From: Acidimicrobiales bacterium | GTDB taxonomy: Bacteria; Actinomycetota; Acidimicrobiia; Acidimicrobiales; SZUA-35 | Reading direction: 5' to 3' | Assembly: GCA_041394265.1 (NCBI GenBank) | Contig: JAWKIO010000005.1 | Span: 4,960,001 to 5,024,000 of the forward strand | DNA length: 64,000 nucleotides | Shown: piece by piece, positions 15,550 through 22,842 of the stretch | Layout of the letters: each line of letters opens with the position of its first letter | How positions within the stretch are numbered: position 1 is the first letter of the stretch | The notes under the pieces: model-generated | Database searches by the model: none | Told to the model about the DNA's origin: nothing | What the model saw: the letters and a program-made list of their open reading frames with translations, nothing else | Program-made: the position numbers and the translations under genes

Positions 15550-16731
15550 TCACGCGTCGGGTTCGAGCAGTGAGCGCTCGGTCGGTGTCCGGAACTTGGG
15601 CTTGAACCGCACGTCACCCAGCCAGAACTCGACTGCGCCGGCCTCGCGCTCGACCGCCTCCTCGGTGTCGCGACCGAGGTCTTCGAGCAACCGCCAGGCG
15701 ATCGAGCCATCGGGCCGCTGTGCCCATCCACCGACGACGCGACCGTCGGACCAGATGGTCGGTCCGATGTTGCCGCTGCGGTCGAACAGGGCATCTCGAT
15801 GTGGGCCGAGATACCAGTCACGGTCCTTCCACCCCATGGCGGTCGGATCCAAGGCCGGCAGCAGCGCCACCCACGGCTGGGGATCGATCACGGGATCGAG
15901 GTCGTCGGGCATGGCCCATCCTGCCGCTCCATCGAGACCGACCTCGATCGCTCCGATCGTGGCGAGCGCCCGGCGTGTTTGGGTGAGCGTCCACCCGGCC
16001 CACCACCGCAGATCGGCCTCGGTGGCGGGACCGTAGGTGCGCAACCATTCGCCAGCCATCGTGGCCTCGGCGTCGGTCGGGTCGACCGAGTCGAGTGGCT
16101 GGTCGATCCAGTGGCCGACCGGTTCCCACCGGTAGCGCGTCGACGTCCAGCGGCCGGTGGGGCGTCCCCGCACGATCTGTCCATCGGCTGCGAGTTGGGT
16201 CAACACTCGATTGTTGATGGCACCTGTGCCGCCGTATGGCTTGTCCAGCGAGACCGACACACTGGTGCGGAGATCAGGGACGGCGGCCGACAGCTCGACG
16301 GCGGTCGCCGCGCCGAGTGTCGTCAGCGTCTCGACGACCCGCCGCTCGAGGTCGGCCAACCAGCCATCTGCTTGGTCGTTACCGTTCTCTTCGAGCAGTT
16401 TGACCAGCGCTCGGCGATGCGTCGCTGCCACCTTTGCGCTGCATGCCTGGTGCATGACCGCCGCACGATCGACCGGGATGACGAACACCGTGCGGCGCAT
16501 GCCGAGCATCCTCACCACCCGGTGTTCGTCGTACATGGCCGTCTCCAGGTGCTCCGGCCGGAAGCCGTCGATGCGAGCCCGGAGCGACAGGTAGATCGAG
16601 ACCGGATCGGTTGCGTGGAGGCCCCACAAGGCGGTTGCAGCATCGACAGCGCCGGTGAACCGGGCCTCATCCGCCAACCCATGCCGTCGCCCGAGCCGAG
16701 CTCGTCGCTCGGCAACGCCGATCTCCCGCAT
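15550..16731 (-). CDS. Winged-helix DNA-binding (HTH_42, YcaQ/AlkZ-like) protein
   Basis: 393 residues. The pattern 'RRARLGRRHGLA', 'WGLHATDPVSIYLSLRARI', 'RMLGMRRTVFVIP' and, further on, 'LLPALDPTAMGWKDRDWYLG' and 'IGPTIWSDGRVVGGW' matches the HTH_42 family of tandem winged-helix proteins. That family includes the DNA glycosylases YcaQ and AlkZ, which unhook interstrand crosslinks. The glycosylase QxQ/QxD catalytic signature is not evident in this member, so enzyme activity is unproven. It starts with ATG at 16731 and converges on the SDR gene without a gap. Confidence 0.78.
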   Translation of the reverse strand: MREIGVAERRARLGRRHGLADEARFTGAVDAATALWGLHATDPVSIYLSLRARIDGFRPEHLETAMYDEHRVVRMLGMRRTVFVIPVDRAAVMHQACSAKVAATHRRALVKLLEENGNDQADGWLADLERRVVETLTTLGAATAVELSAAVPDLRTSVSVSLDKPYGGTGAINNRVLTQLAADGQIVRGRPTGRWTSTRYRWEPVGHWIDQPLDSVDPTDAEATMAGEWLRTYGPATEADLRWWAGWTLTQTRRALATIGAIEVGLDGAAGWAMPDDLDPVIDPQPWVALLPALDPTAMGWKDRDWYLGPHRDALFDRSGNIGPTIWSDGRVVGGWAQRPDGSIAWRLLEDLGRDTEEAVEREAGAVEFWLGDVRFKPKFRTPTERSLLEPDA

Positions 16732-16814
16732 GGCTTCAGCCCTGCCGGCGCGGCGGGTTCGGGTGTTGCGATATTGGAGCGGGCTGCCTCATGGCACCAT
16801 CATGCCCCCGGAGT

Positions 16815-16834
16815 CCGAGGATCGACGTCCTCGG
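16815..16834 (-). terminator. Hairpin after the secreted-protein operon
   Basis: CCGAGGA, a 6-base loop TCGACG, then TCCTCGG form a 7-bp stem 24 bases beyond the stop of the 16859-17461 gene. No U-tract follows, as is common in high-GC actinobacteria. It marks the probable end of the four-gene minus-strand operon from the sigma factor. Confidence 0.45.
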
Positions 16835-16858
16835 CGAGACCACCAGCGAGCACCTGCT

Positions 16859-17461
16859 TCAGCGTCGGCACATCGGACGCACATCGAGCTCGACGAAGTC
16901 GGTCGGGTCGCCGGCCGGCATGCCGTTCTCGAGGATGAAGTCGGCCTTCGAGCGCACCCGGAACCTGCTTCCATCGGCACTCGTCACCGTCCCCCGCGTC
17001 GAGTTGAACACGTCGACCAAGTCAGGCGAGTGCTCGGTGACGCGGAGCTTCAGAGCGACCGCGCCAGTTGCGAACGCCTCCGGTGGTTCGGCTCCATTCG
17101 CCATGTCGGCGCACACCGCCTCGATCCATGGAGGCCCACCCGCTGCACCCGTTCGATAGAGGTACGCCGGCTGTTCCTGGTTGGTCGCCTTCACCGTCAC
17201 CGCGCCGTCGCGGTGCACGAACACTCGTGCCATCGCCGAGCCCGGCTCGGCATTGAAAGGATCTGCGGGATTGTCCTCGCAGAACTCGCCAACGCTGCCA
17301 CCGACGAACAGCATCTGGTTGTCGGTCTCGTCGAAGGTCTCGTAGACCAACCCGATGCCGATCTCTTGGACGAGCGGCCGATGCTCGCTGGCTCCGGCAA
17401 GGCCCGCTGGGGCGAGGACCGATCCTACGATCGCCGTGGCTGCCATCAGTTGTTTGAACAT
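16859..17461 (-). CDS. Secreted hypothetical protein
   Basis: 200 residues. A clear signal peptide (MFKQLMAATAIVGSVLAPAG, cleavage near AGA-SEH) is followed by a soluble domain with few cysteines (one near FCEDN, one near VCADM and one in PMCRR). I recognise no family. It is the last gene of the sigma/sensor/lipoprotein operon, 27 bases after the lipoprotein stop, so it may be part of the sensed or responding envelope module. AAGGGAAG precedes the ATG. Confidence 0.7.
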   Translation of the reverse strand: MFKQLMAATAIVGSVLAPAGLAGASEHRPLVQEIGIGLVYETFDETDNQMLFVGGSVGEFCEDNPADPFNAEPGSAMARVFVHRDGAVTVKATNQEQPAYLYRTGAAGGPPWIEAVCADMANGAEPPEAFATGAVALKLRVTEHSPDLVDVFNSTRGTVTSADGSRFRVRSKADFILENGMPAGDPTDFVELDVRPMCRR

Positions 17462-17488
17462 TGTTGCTTCCCTTCGCTGGTTTGGGTC

Positions 17489-18802
17489 TCACCGCTCGAT
17501 GAATTCGAGCGACTCGACGATTTGCTCGCCTTGGGCGAGGGCCGTTTCGAAGACCTCATCTGAGGCAAGGAACGACTCGGCGGTGATGACCAGCACCCCT
17601 CTTTCTGGATGCTCGACCACCCACATCCGGCCGCGCGGCGGAGCAAGCCATGCCGACGCCGAGATGGCGCTCCGCGTCACGACGGGCGGACCGTTCGAAC
17701 TCGCGACGTCGAACACGCGGGCCGGAAGCCCCCCGACGACGGTTGGATCGAGCTCGGTGACGACCAACTTCGCGTCAGCGAGGACGTCGACCAGGTCGTC
17801 GGTCGTGGCGATGGGGTGCCCCTCGAGGTCGTTGGGTGCGATGAGCAACTCCGATCCCCCGGGCAGGTAGGCCTCCTTGATCGTGCCGTAGCCGCCGCTG
17901 CCTCGCTCGACCACCATGGGCTGATCGACAACGAAGCTGATGCCTCCGAGCAGATCGAGTTCGGTCGGCCCCTGGATCTCGATGACCGGGTTCGGCTGGG
18001 GCTCATCGAAGGCGACCGTCGCCAACACGTCGTCAGCGGTGTCGAACCAGTCGGCGTCCGCCTCGCCTCTGATCTCGACCATCACCAAGAGCGGGTCATG
18101 ATCGCCCTGGTCGACCATCCAGAGCCGATAGATGGCTTCGCGGGAGAACAGCTTCGCCCGGAGCGAGTCGTGATTGATGGCGAAGATCACACACGGTCGG
18201 CCGGGAACGCAATCGCCGCCTTCGAGCGTCACCTGTGCCGACACCGCCGGCCTCCCGGCCAGGAGGGTTTCCTGCTGATCGGTCACCACGAAGGCATCCG
18301 GGAGTGCATCGAGCCATCCGGCGAAGTCGGTCGCGGGCCACGCTCCGAGCGATTCGATGTTCCCGTCGAGCGATGTCAACAGGTCGTCGGGGTGGACGAG
18401 GCTCGGTAGCCGAAGGAACACGATCGCCCGGTCGTCGGGCCCGTTGCTCCGTGGATGGGAGAGCACGAACATTCCTCCGCCGTTGAGCTGCACCCAATGC
18501 TCCTCCTCGGTGGAGAAACTGAAGGACGTCCCGATGGTCTCCACTCGGTACGTGCCTGGGTCCACTGGGGACAGGCGAGCGTCGAGCAGCGGTGCGGCGG
18601 CATCGAAGGCCGGGCCGGTGTCGGGGGTAGCGGACATCGTCGAGTCGCTCGACGCCACGTCAGCGTGGTCCGTCGTCGCCGTGGTGTCGACTGGAACCGT
18701 CGTTTGCTCCGCCGGTGCCGCCTCGAGCGGTGCGACATCGTCGCTGGCACATGCAGCGCAGCCGAGCGCGAGTGCGATGGATACGTTCCGAAGCAGCGTC
18801 AT
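17489..18802 (-). CDS. Lipoprotein paralogous to the neighbouring sigma-linked sensor domain
   Basis: 437 residues. The N-terminus is a lipoprotein signal (ALALGCAACAS), followed by a Thr/Ala/Asp-rich spacer and a folded domain from about residue 75. The domain aligns along its length with the extracellular part of the 18914-20323 protein. Shared strings are DPGTYRVETIGTSFSF / EPGTHRVDTLGTAFTF, IYRLWMVDQGDHDP / IYRMWIIDQGDEDP, and PPRGRMWVVEHPERGV / PPRGRLWLIEHLERGV. The two genes clearly arose by duplication. Function is unknown. I infer an extracytoplasmic ligand-binding or competitor protein for the sensor. Confidence 0.75.
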   Translation of the reverse strand: MTLLRNVSIALALGCAACASDDVAPLEAAPAEQTTVPVDTTATTDHADVASSDSTMSATPDTGPAFDAAAPLLDARLSPVDPGTYRVETIGTSFSFSTEEEHWVQLNGGGMFVLSHPRSNGPDDRAIVFLRLPSLVHPDDLLTSLDGNIESLGAWPATDFAGWLDALPDAFVVTDQQETLLAGRPAVSAQVTLEGGDCVPGRPCVIFAINHDSLRAKLFSREAIYRLWMVDQGDHDPLLVMVEIRGEADADWFDTADDVLATVAFDEPQPNPVIEIQGPTELDLLGGISFVVDQPMVVERGSGGYGTIKEAYLPGGSELLIAPNDLEGHPIATTDDLVDVLADAKLVVTELDPTVVGGLPARVFDVASSNGPPVVTRSAISASAWLAPPRGRMWVVEHPERGVLVITAESFLASDEVFETALAQGEQIVESLEFIER

Positions 18803-18913
18803 GCTGGTTCCCCTCTCGGCGCTGCCATTCGCAGCGCCCTGCCGTCCTCAACCTCTTCGACGATCGAAGCTGCCGAATCCCCTCACGGAACTTCGACGAT
18901 GCGCCCTCGCTGA

Positions 18914-20323
18914 TCAGTCGCCCGCAGCGAAGCGCAACGATTCGAGCAGCGCCTCCGTCTGCTCGATCGCCAGCGGGAGGACGATGTCGACGCTCTCGAA
19001 CGCCTCGGCGACGACGACAACGACGCCACGCTCGAGGTGTTCGATGAGCCAGAGTCGCCCGCGAGGTGGCACCGACCAGACCGAGGTTCGATCGTTCGAC
19101 AGTGCGAGCTCGACGGAGTCCGAACTGGTCAGATCGAACACCCGTGCCGAAGCCCCGTCGACCGACGTTGTAGCGAATTCGTGCAGCTCGACGCCTTCTG
19201 ACTCCAGTGCATCGACGAGGGCATCGATCGACGACACGGGCGCGCCGTCGGCACTGATCGGGTTCGTGAAGAATGCGGTGTCGGCCGACCAGTCCGGAAC
19301 CATGATCCGGCCGAGGCCCGACGGTTCCAGCGTTGCGTACGAGCGCGGGGCCAGCTCGATTCGAATGCCGCCGAGGAATGGAAGGTCGGTCGCACCAGCG
19401 CCCGTCGTGAGCACCGGGTTGGCTTCGACGCCGCCCAGCGAGAGCGAAGCGACGATGCGCTCGGCATCATCGAGCCAGGTCACCTCAGAGCGACGGTCAA
19501 CTGCCGCACGTACGAGGATCGGGTCCTCGTCGCCCTGATCGATGATCCACATTCGATAGATCGAGCCGCCGCGCAGACCAATCTCGTCCGACGAGCCATT
19601 GCTGCCGACGCGTAGACAATTGTCGGGGAACGGCGGGCAGACCGGCTCCGGCACCTCCAGATCGAGCCGGGTTGTCTCCCTACCATCCACCACGACCGCA
19701 CTCCTCGTCGCCGTGATGCCCTGGCGCTCCGCTCGCGCCAGCCACTCGGCGGCGTCCTGCGGCGTGTCGCCGGCGTCTGTTTCGCTTGGCGGCGTCTCGC
19801 CCGTCGATGGGTCGCTCCACCTCGATAGCCGGGAGAAGAGGATGGTGCGGTCGTCGGCTCCCTGGGAACCGACGTGTGCGAGTTCGACCATGCCGTTGCG
19901 GCGTGCGCTGAACGACATGAGGCGATCGGTGACGAACGTGAACGCCGTGCCCAGTGTGTCGACACGATGGGTACCCGGCTCGACATCAACGGACTGGCCA
20001 CGCAGCGGAGCCAAGGTCTCCCCTGCGTCAGCGACCGCGTGCGTGGCGGCTCGATCATCGACAGTGAATTGACGAGCCGCCAGGAGGCCGACGACGGCGA
20101 CGACGGCGGCGATGGCCAAACGTTCGGCGATCCTCGGGCGTTGCCCGGTGTGACGGTGTCCGTCGTCAGCCGGTGCTCCAGCGACCTCGCGCGGCACCGC
20201 CGGGTCGATCGATGCACGTTCGATCTCCGCTCGCAGCTTCGCGACGAACGCCGGGGTAGGGCTCTCGCCCTCTGTCGAGCGCACGAGCACCTCGAGTTCA
20301 TCCGCCATTGCTGCTCGATTCAT
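18914..20323 (-). CDS. Membrane-anchored sensor, probable anti-sigma factor
   Basis: 469 residues from ATG 20323, overlapping the end of the sigma gene. Residues 1-75 are cytoplasmic and helical (DELEVLVRSTEGE, 'PAFVAKLRAEIERA'). A single membrane helix follows (about 'RLAIAAVVAVVGLLAA'), then a large extracellular domain shared with the downstream lipoprotein. Gene order (sigma first, overlapping) and topology are those of an anti-sigma factor. The zinc motif HxxxCxxC of ZAS anti-sigmas is absent, so sigma binding is inference. ATG 20308 is an alternative start. Confidence 0.7.
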   Translation of the reverse strand: MNRAAMADELEVLVRSTEGESPTPAFVAKLRAEIERASIDPAVPREVAGAPADDGHRHTGQRPRIAERLAIAAVVAVVGLLAARQFTVDDRAATHAVADAGETLAPLRGQSVDVEPGTHRVDTLGTAFTFVTDRLMSFSARRNGMVELAHVGSQGADDRTILFSRLSRWSDPSTGETPPSETDAGDTPQDAAEWLARAERQGITATRSAVVVDGRETTRLDLEVPEPVCPPFPDNCLRVGSNGSSDEIGLRGGSIYRMWIIDQGDEDPILVRAAVDRRSEVTWLDDAERIVASLSLGGVEANPVLTTGAGATDLPFLGGIRIELAPRSYATLEPSGLGRIMVPDWSADTAFFTNPISADGAPVSSIDALVDALESEGVELHEFATTSVDGASARVFDLTSSDSVELALSNDRTSVWSVPPRGRLWLIEHLERGVVVVVAEAFESVDIVLPLAIEQTEALLESLRFAAGD

Positions 20324-20849
20324 GCGTTGCCCCGAGACGGGATCGCAGCTCGCGACGGGCACGAGTGACGAGCCCTTCGACCGACTTCACCGATCGACCG
20401 AGATGTTCGGCCAGTGCGGGGACCGTGAAGCCGTCCATGTAGTGGAGCGTGAGCACGAGTCGGTAGTCCGTGCTCAGCTCATCGAGCGCCTCCTCCACCC
20501 GGAGTCGATCTGACGGGTCGACGGCTTCCATACCCGTGGCCGTGGCGCCGAGCAGACGGAGCCGCTCGTCGTATCGGGTTCGTCGTCGCAACTCGTCGAT
20601 GAGCCGGTTTCGCGCCACGGTGAGCAACCAAGCGATGGTGAGCGAGTCCGGATCGTCGGTCGAACGGATGGCCGTCAGAAACGCCTCCTGCGTGATGTCC
20701 TCGCTGAGTGCGTGATCGCGGCAGCGGCGGTGCACGTAGCGGTACACCTCGTCGACATACACGTCGTACATCGCGCCGAAGGAGCGCGTGTTGCCGGCCT
20801 TACGGTCGGTGGTTGCACGCTTTGCGAGCACTTCCATCACCCTGTTCAA
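20298..20849 (-). CDS. ECF-type RNA polymerase sigma factor
   Basis: 183 residues. Region 2 is seen at 'FGAMYDVYVDEVYRYVHRRCRDHALSEDITQEAFLTA' (the SEDITQEAF pattern) and region 2.4 near 'IAWLLTVARNRLIDELRRR'. Region 4 is 'ALDELSTDYRLVLTLHYMDGFTVPALAEHLGRSVKSVEGLVTRARRELRSRL' with its helix-turn-helix. This is a complete group IV sigma factor that would direct RNA polymerase to a small regulon, probably its own operon. Its stop lies inside the next gene, so the two are co-translated. No autoregulatory promoter could be picked out with confidence. Confidence 0.92.
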   Translation of the reverse strand: MNRVMEVLAKRATTDRKAGNTRSFGAMYDVYVDEVYRYVHRRCRDHALSEDITQEAFLTAIRSTDDPDSLTIAWLLTVARNRLIDELRRRTRYDERLRLLGATATGMEAVDPSDRLRVEEALDELSTDYRLVLTLHYMDGFTVPALAEHLGRSVKSVEGLVTRARRELRSRLGATHESSSNGG

Positions 20850-20909
20850 CGTCTGACGGCGTCGACCCCCCTCGTCTCATCCTCCGCGGCGCTCATGCCG
20901 TGCGGCTCG

Positions 20910-21437
20910 TCATCGGACCACCAGCACCGAGCACGGAGCGTGGTCGACCACGCCGCGGCTCACCGACTCACCGCTGAAGATACGGGACCACACGCCGGGG
21001 TCGCTGGTTCCAACCACGATGAGGTCGGCGTTCACCTGCGTTGCCAGTTCACAGATCTTCTCGACCGGATCCCCGTGCGTGACGACGACGTCCTCACCCG
21101 CCACCGCTGCCGGCAGGGTGATCGTGGCCTCCGCCTGCTCGTCATCGGGCTCGAGCGGCGGCATCACGGGCGCCACCGGCGGGAGGAGGGCGAGCGCCGC
21201 GTAGCCTAGCCAATCGAGCTCGCGCAGCTCGTGGACCCGGTGGTGCATCGGCTCGTGGTCCGAGGCCACGTTCACGACGATCACCGTGTCATGCTCGTCT
21301 GCGATCCGGACCGCGAACTCGGCCGCCTTCCACGAGCTCTCGTCGTCGGCGACAGCGAGCACGATCACCATGCTGTTCGATGTTGGGGCATCGGCTGCGG
21401 GATTGGAGGCGGTGGGGCTGGGGGCTGCGTCGGTCAT
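20910..21437 (-). CDS. Universal stress protein (UspA) domain protein
   Basis: 175 residues from ATG 21437. After a 20-residue Ala/Pro/Ser leader, the UspA fold begins with MVIVLAVADDESSWKAAEFAV. It ends with the ATP-loop type motif VVGTSDPGVWSRIFSGESVSRGVVDHAPCSVLVV (G-2x-G-9x-G-S pattern partly kept: GTSDPG...GESVS). It probably binds ATP and acts under stress. A GTTT, 14 bases, GGGCAT element on the minus strand ends 9 bases before the ATG and could give a nearly leaderless transcript. The frame extends upstream to 21704, but that part is a low-complexity shadow. Confidence 0.85.
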   Translation of the reverse strand: MTDAAPSPTASNPAADAPTSNSMVIVLAVADDESSWKAAEFAVRIADEHDTVIVVNVASDHEPMHHRVHELRELDWLGYAALALLPPVAPVMPPLEPDDEQAEATITLPAAVAGEDVVVTHGDPVEKICELATQVNADLIVVGTSDPGVWSRIFSGESVSRGVVDHAPCSVLVVR

Positions 21438-21485
21438 GAACCCATCATGCCCGTCGCCGCCAGGCGAAACGGAACCAGTCTGAGG

Positions 21486-21510
21486 GTTGTCGTTCCCTCG
21501 ACACGGGTAG
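21486..21510 (+). promoter_or_regulatory. SigB/SigF-like promoter for the Pro-rich mini-protein
   Basis: GTTG at 21486-21489, 15 bases, and GGGTAG at 21505-21510. It differs by one base from the GTTT consensus seen upstream of CsbD. The start codon is 55 bases downstream. Confidence 0.5.
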
Positions 21511-21564
21511 GGCGTCGACGGCTCGCCTCCGGTCCCACGTCCGCAACAATCCAAGGAGCACATG

Positions 21565-21732
21565 ATGTCGATCCCCGATCCCCTCAGCCCTGATCCCGGC
21601 GTCGTCCCTTCGCCCGCTCCCCCGGTGCCCGACCCAATCGAACCTCCGTCGCCTCTGCCGCCGCCGATCGGGCCGCAGGATCCGCCTGAGCCGCTCGTGC
21701 CCAACGACCCTCCCGAGCGGCCGATCGTGTGA
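21565..21732 (+). CDS. Proline-rich mini-protein
   Basis: A 55-residue protein (56 if the adjacent ATG at 21562 is used), about 40% proline, with runs such as 'PSPAPPVPDPIEPPSPLPPP'. It lacks a signal peptide or helix and must be largely unfolded. The ribosome site AAGGAG sits 6 bases before ATG 21565, which is why I prefer that start. A stress-type promoter lies upstream. The frame fills the gap and stops exactly where the convergent lipoprotein gene ends. Function unknown. Confidence 0.6.
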   Translation: MSIPDPLSPDPGVVPSPAPPVPDPIEPPSPLPPPIGPQDPPEPLVPNDPPERPIV

Positions 21733-22464
21733 TCAAGCTCTGGTCAGTTTGACCGGGTGCGGATCGGCGCCGGTCTGGAAGTAGAGCGTCGGGCCGTCAC
21801 AGCTGTAGGTGGTGTCGTTCACGGGAATCGACGTGAGCATGTCACTACCGAGATCGCCGGCGTCGAGCTCCATCCCCCCGACGTTGACCGTGATGTTCAT
21901 CGAATTGGATTCGAGCTCGGTCGTGATGACACCATCGCTCGCCTCGTAGCTTCCTTCGGCGACGCCGTCGGCCTCGGCGTTGGCGATCTGGCCGCTGAGG
22001 TCCATCTCGAGCTCGAACACGGCGTTGTAGACGAAGTGCTGATCGAGGAACTCGAACCGAGCCGACCCGGTTGCCGTCATCGGCACACCCGACGCCTCGC
22101 CGAGTGCGGCGTAGTAGGCCGCCAACTCGTCTTCGGTGATGTCCCACTCGCCCTCGAGACACGACCCATCGTCAGCACCCGTAGCGGCACCGGTGTCGGT
22201 GGCATCATCCGAGTCACTGCCATCGGAGTCACTGCCATCCGAGCTGCTGCCTTCCGAGTCGCTGTCGTCCGCAGCGTCGGTGTCACCGCTCCCGGTGGTC
22301 TCGGACCCCGCGGTGGTCGTCGTTGGCTGGCGTTCCTCGCCGGTGGTGGCGGTCGTTGCGTCGGTGGCCGACGCCAATCCATCGCTCGAACCGCCGCACG
22401 ACGCGGCGAGCGCGAGGACGGTGAGCACCAACAACAAACGCAAGACCTTGGGCATGCGGGCCAT
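21733..22464 (-). CDS. Lipoprotein with acidic Ser/Asp-rich linker
   Basis: 243 residues from ATG 22464 (or ATG 22455). The signal ends with a lipobox (LALAASC), followed by a Thr-rich and then a Ser-Asp-Gly repeat linker (SDSEGSSSDGSDSDGSDSDD). A C-terminal domain of about 110 residues starts at 'CLEGEWDITEDELAAYYAAL' and contains 'FELEMDLSGQIANAEADGVAEGSY'. The pattern 'C.EG.W.I' with an alternating strand core suggests a small beta-barrel lipoprotein of unknown role. It is divergent from the sigma-region-2-like gene, sharing a 70-base intergenic region with it. Confidence 0.7.
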   Translation of the reverse strand: MARMPKVLRLLLVLTVLALAASCGGSSDGLASATDATTATTGEERQPTTTTAGSETTGSGDTDAADDSDSEGSSSDGSDSDGSDSDDATDTGAATGADDGSCLEGEWDITEDELAAYYAALGEASGVPMTATGSARFEFLDQHFVYNAVFELEMDLSGQIANAEADGVAEGSYEASDGVITTELESNSMNITVNVGGMELDAGDLGSDMLTSIPVNDTTYSCDGPTLYFQTGADPHPVKLTRA

Positions 22465-22516
22465 ACTCGCGCGGGTGGGCACCGATATACGAAGGGGCCC
22501 CGATGGAGACGCGGCA

Positions 22517-22542
22517 GTTTCGGAGGTCCGGCCAGTGGGTAG
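22517..22542 (+). promoter_or_regulatory. SigB/SigF-like promoter at the sigma-region-2-like gene
   Basis: GTTT at 22517-22520, 16 bases, GGGTAG at 22537-22542. It overlaps the start codon favoured by the ribosome site (GTG 22535). If the promoter is used, translation would start from GTG 22553, about 3-4 bases after the expected transcript start, i.e. leaderless. Confidence 0.4.
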
Positions 22543-22837
22543 CACGCTGGGCGTGCTGCAACCCCTCTCCCCTGACCACCTCGATGCGATCGTCATGGCG
22601 ATCCAGCGGGGCGACGAATCGGCGTTCGCCGCCTTCTACGACGCGATGGCGCCGCTCGTCCTCGGGATCGTCGGGCTCACCGTGAAGGATGCAGTGGGCC
22701 GCTTCGACGTCGCCGCCGGAGCCTTCGTCCAGCTGTGGCAGCAGGCACCGCAGTTCGATCGAGCGACCCAGTCCGTCACCAGCTGGGTCGCTGCGACGGC
22801 CCATGCCCGGGCCGTCGCCTCGCTGGGTGCGGCCTGA
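22535..22837 (+). CDS. Truncated sigma-factor-like protein (region 2 only)
   Basis: About 100 residues. The string 'DAIVMAIQRGDESAFAAFYDAMAPLVLGIVGLTVKDAVGRFDVAAGAFVQLWQQAPQFD..TQSVTSWVAATAHARAVASL' follows ECF sigma region 2 (SigK-like) closely, but region 4 is absent and the frame stops soon after. The acidic 'AEEVTQE' helix is altered to 'VGRFDVAAGAF', so core binding may be changed. GTG 22535 has GGAGG at 8-base spacing, while GTG 22553 would fit the overlapping promoter. It may be a degenerate sigma or a decoy that binds RNA polymerase or an anti-sigma. The gene ends 5 bases before the convergent PAP2 gene. Confidence 0.65.
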   Translation: MGSTLGVLQPLSPDHLDAIVMAIQRGDESAFAAFYDAMAPLVLGIVGLTVKDAVGRFDVAAGAFVQLWQQAPQFDRATQSVTSWVAATAHARAVASLGAA

Positions 22838-22842
22838 ACGCT

